A stretch of DNA of 64,000 nucleotides from Sphingopyxis sp. GW247-27LB (GTDB lineage: Bacteria; Pseudomonadota; Alphaproteobacteria; Sphingomonadales; Sphingomonadaceae). This document shows, one piece after another, positions 62,343 through 64,000 of the stretch (positions are counted from its first letter, which is position 1; each line of letters begins with the position of its first letter). Location: NCBI RefSeq assembly GCF_002277025.1, contig NZ_NIWD01000008.1:782333-846332 (forward strand), written 5' to 3'. The notes beneath the pieces were generated by a model that searched no databases, was not told the origin of the DNA, and worked only from the letters and a program-made list of their open reading frames with translations. The position numbers and the translations under genes were made by a program.

Positions 62343-63309
62343 GTGGCTCTACGAAGCCGGGATCGGCGAAGCGCGCGCGGCGCTCGTCGAGGCCGGGCGC
62401 ATCGTCGAGGCGCGGATCGAGCGCGAAGGCGAAGGCCCGCGCGTCGGCGCGGTGCTCGGCGCGCGGCTGGCCGAGCCGGGCAAGGTCGCGCTCGATGCGC
62501 CGGGCGAACCGGTCGCGACGATCGCGGGCGTCCCGCGCGACCTATCGACCGGCACGCGGCTCACCGTCGAGATCACCCGCATGGCGCTGCGCGAACGCGG
62601 GCGCGACAAGCCCGCGCGGGCGCGGATCGCCGAAGCGGGGGCCGCCTTGTCGGACGGTCCCGATCTGCGCGCGCGGATCGAAACGACGGGCTTGCCCGTC
62701 ACCGAATGGCGCGCGGGCGATCCCGATTTGCTCGAAGAGGCCGGCTGGTCCGAGCTGATCGACCATGTCCGCACCGGCCATTGGCCCTTCGCGGGCGGGG
62801 CGCTGTGGGTCGACGCGACGCCCGCGATGTTGCTGATCGACATCGACGGCGAGGGCGACGCCTTCGCGCTCGCGAAGGCGGGAGCGGAGGCGGCCGCGCA
62901 TGTCATCCGCTGCTGCGACATCGGCGGCTCGATCGGCATCGACTTTCCCTCGCTTCCCGGCCGCGCCGAGCGGCTGGCGATCGATACGCTGATCGACGCG
63001 TCGCTACCGCAGCCGTTCGAGCGCACCGCGACCAACGGCTTCGGTTTCTTGCAGATCATCCGCCGCCGCGAGCGGCCGTCGCTGGTCGAGCAGGTGCGAT
63101 TCGACGCGGTCGCGACCGACGCGGCGCTGCTCCTCCGCCAGGCCGAGCGCGCCATCGGCCACGGCCCGTTGCAACTGACCGCGCGCCCGGCCGTTGCCGA
63201 GCATATCGAGGCGCATCCCGGCTGGATCGCCGAACTCGGCCGGCGCACCGGCCGCCCGGTCGCGATCGCCGCCGACGCCGTCATGAAAGGAGCCGGCCAT
63301 GCCCAGTGA
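62335..63309 (+). CDS. Ribonuclease E/G family protein, short form
   Basis: A 324-aa protein with an S1-like start (IVEARIEREGEGPRVGAVLGARLAE) and the two catalytic Asp regions of RNase E/G, AMLLIDIDGEGD and SIGIDFPS. It ends soon after these, without the Zn-link cysteines or long tail of RNase E or full RNase G (about 490 aa). The TTG start overlaps the maf stop. Such shortened forms recur at this position in sphingomonads. Confidence 0.82.
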   Translation: MAEWLYEAGIGEARAALVEAGRIVEARIEREGEGPRVGAVLGARLAEPGKVALDAPGEPVATIAGVPRDLSTGTRLTVEITRMALRERGRDKPARARIAEAGAALSDGPDLRARIETTGLPVTEWRAGDPDLLEEAGWSELIDHVRTGHWPFAGGALWVDATPAMLLIDIDGEGDAFALAKAGAEAAAHVIRCCDIGGSIGIDFPSLPGRAERLAIDTLIDASLPQPFERTATNGFGFLQIIRRRERPSLVEQVRFDAVATDAALLLRQAERAIGHGPLQLTARPAVAEHIEAHPGWIAELGRRTGRPVAIAADAVMKGAGHAQ

Positions 63310-63493
63310 CACCCCCGCGAAACCGCGCCGCTGTCCGCTTTGCGGCAAGCCGCGGGCGGAGGAATATAAGCCCTTCTGCAGCCGCGGCTGCCGCGACCGC
63401 GACCTCAATCGCTGGTTCGACGAAGGCTATCGCGTGCCCGTCGACCAGCCGCCCGACGGCACCGCCGACGACGATCGTTTCGACGAGGGCTGA
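63299..63493 (+). CDS. yacG: DNA gyrase inhibitor YacG
   Basis: A 64-aa zinc protein with Cys12-x2-Cys15 and Cys27-x3-Cys31 (CPLCGK, CSRGC), then DRDLNRWFDEGYRVPV. YacG binds GyrB and blocks its DNA binding. It overlaps the ribonuclease gene by 11 bp. Confidence 0.95.
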   Translation: MPSDTPAKPRRCPLCGKPRAEEYKPFCSRGCRDRDLNRWFDEGYRVPVDQPPDGTADDDRFDEG

Positions 63494-63589
63494 CGCGCCG
63501 AAATAGGGCGAGAAAGCCACTGGACAGGACGAAAGGCCCTGCCTATAGCCGCCGCTCGCCAGCAGGCCGACCGGCCTCGCGGAGCCCGT

Positions 63590-63665
63590 GCCCGGGTAGC
63601 TCAGTTGGTAGAGCATGCGACTGAAAATCGCAGTGTCGGCGGTTCGACCCCGTCCCCGGGCACCA
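63590..63665 (+). tRNA. tRNA-Phe (GAA)
   Basis: A 76-nt cloverleaf with acceptor GCCCGGG/CCCGGGC, D-arm GCTCAGTTGGTAGAGC, anticodon loop CTGAAAA with GAA at 63623-63625, T-loop TTCGACC, and an encoded CCA. It follows yacG, as in many sphingomonads. Confidence 0.98.
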
Positions 63666-63822
63666 TTCCCGTCCTTTGCGGAAATCACTCCAAGCTGTGC
63701 CTCTCCGATTATCGGATGAACGCGGGACATCGCTTCGCAAGGGGCGGCGATCGCACTACAGAAGCGTCATGCCTCCGCCTGCCTCCAGCTCGGGAACCGA
63801 AGTGACGACGGACAGCCCGCAT

Positions 63823-63851
63823 TTGCCAACGCTGTATTGTCGATGTAATAC
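63823..63851 (+). promoter_or_regulatory. Sigma-70-like promoter before the last gene
   Basis: TTGCCA (63823-63828) and TAATAC (63846-63851) are 17 bp apart. The start of transcription would fall 0-5 nt before the ATG at 63861, so the messenger may be nearly leaderless. Confidence 0.5.
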
Positions 63852-63860
63852 GGTGACGGT

Positions 63861-64000
63861 ATGAACCTGTTCCATCGTTTCGGCACTCCGCCTCCGCCGC
63901 TGGATCCGTCCGTCGCGCCCGCTCCCGAGGTCCCGGCCGACTCCGCTCCCGCGCGCCGCCGCCCGCGGTGGCTGCGCTGGACGCTGCGCGGGCTCACGGC
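63861..64000 (+). CDS. N-terminus of a probable membrane-anchored protein (runs off the window)
   Basis: 46 codons are visible. The start MNLFHRFGTPPPPLDPS is Pro/Ala-rich, followed by a basic stretch ARRRPRWLRWTLRGL that looks like the edge of a membrane anchor. This resembles the N-termini of class A penicillin-binding proteins, but the catalytic part is outside the window, so the assignment is only a guess. Confidence 0.55.
   Translation, partial: MNLFHRFGTPPPPLDPSVAPAPEVPADSAPARRRPRWLRWTLRGLT

Overview
The window is GC-rich chromosomal DNA from an alphaproteobacterium of the order Sphingomonadales, probably close to Sphingopyxis. This rests on gene content and order: an exosortase A (XrtA/PEP-CTERM) exopolysaccharide locus with its sphingomonad-type accessory genes, the infA-maf-RNase E/G-yacG-tRNA-Phe cluster, and several families of short palindromic repeats between genes. 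The genus is inference; no rRNA is present.

Layout. 1-2.8 kb: a minus-strand operon (membrane protein, XRE regulator, secreted alpha/beta hydrolase) and a VOC/MerC pair with a metal-regulator-like palindrome. 2.9-9.6 kb: thrS, a TauE/SafE permease, a YbbAP-type ABC system and divergent tesA. 9.7-11.6 kb: MOSC protein, Cys-tailed MarR regulator, divergent thioredoxin-like protein, YnfA. 12.2-16 kb: recG, a PilZ protein, tyrS. 16-20 kb: two solitary small nuclease genes (GIY-YIG and DUF559), each enclosed by inverted copies of interspersed repeats, around a DOMON-like protein, a NamZ-like muramidase and a secreted M24 peptidase. 20-23 kb: DUF817, an Amj-type lipid II flippase and a VWA protein.

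23.0-31.7 kb is a compact Mu-like transposable element between perfect 21-bp direct repeats. It has repressor, Ner-like protein, DDE transposase, MuB-like ATPase, GemA and a Mor-like activator, but of the structural genes only the major capsid, tail assembly chaperone (with a likely -1 frameshift) and tape measure remain. Terminase, portal, protease, sheath, tube, baseplate, fibre and lysis genes are absent. Its late end is a hairpin-rich non-coding tract.

31.8-40.2 kb: an RcnR-like repressor with DmeF metal efflux, a DJ-1 family protein, a GMC oxidoreductase, trhO, a secreted caspase-like protease, a methyltransferase, trxB and two small membrane proteins.

40.4-59.1 kb is the XrtA locus. 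A divergent module (two hydrolases, ACP, GNAT on minus; acyl-CoA ligase and PLP decarboxylase on plus) probably makes an unknown small molecule. It is followed by polysaccharide export protein, chain-length determinant, tyrosine autokinase, outer-membrane barrel, AAA ATPase, deacetylase, FemAB-like protein, glycosyltransferase, exosortase fused to EpsI, and an asparagine-synthase-type amidotransferase. After a repeat come a GNAT and a JmjC-like cupin, then the infA cluster, tRNA-Phe and the start of a probable membrane-anchored protein that runs off the end.

The most unusual items are the repeat-enclosed nuclease cassettes (one has an 'empty' counterpart 2 kb away) and the stripped Mu-like element.
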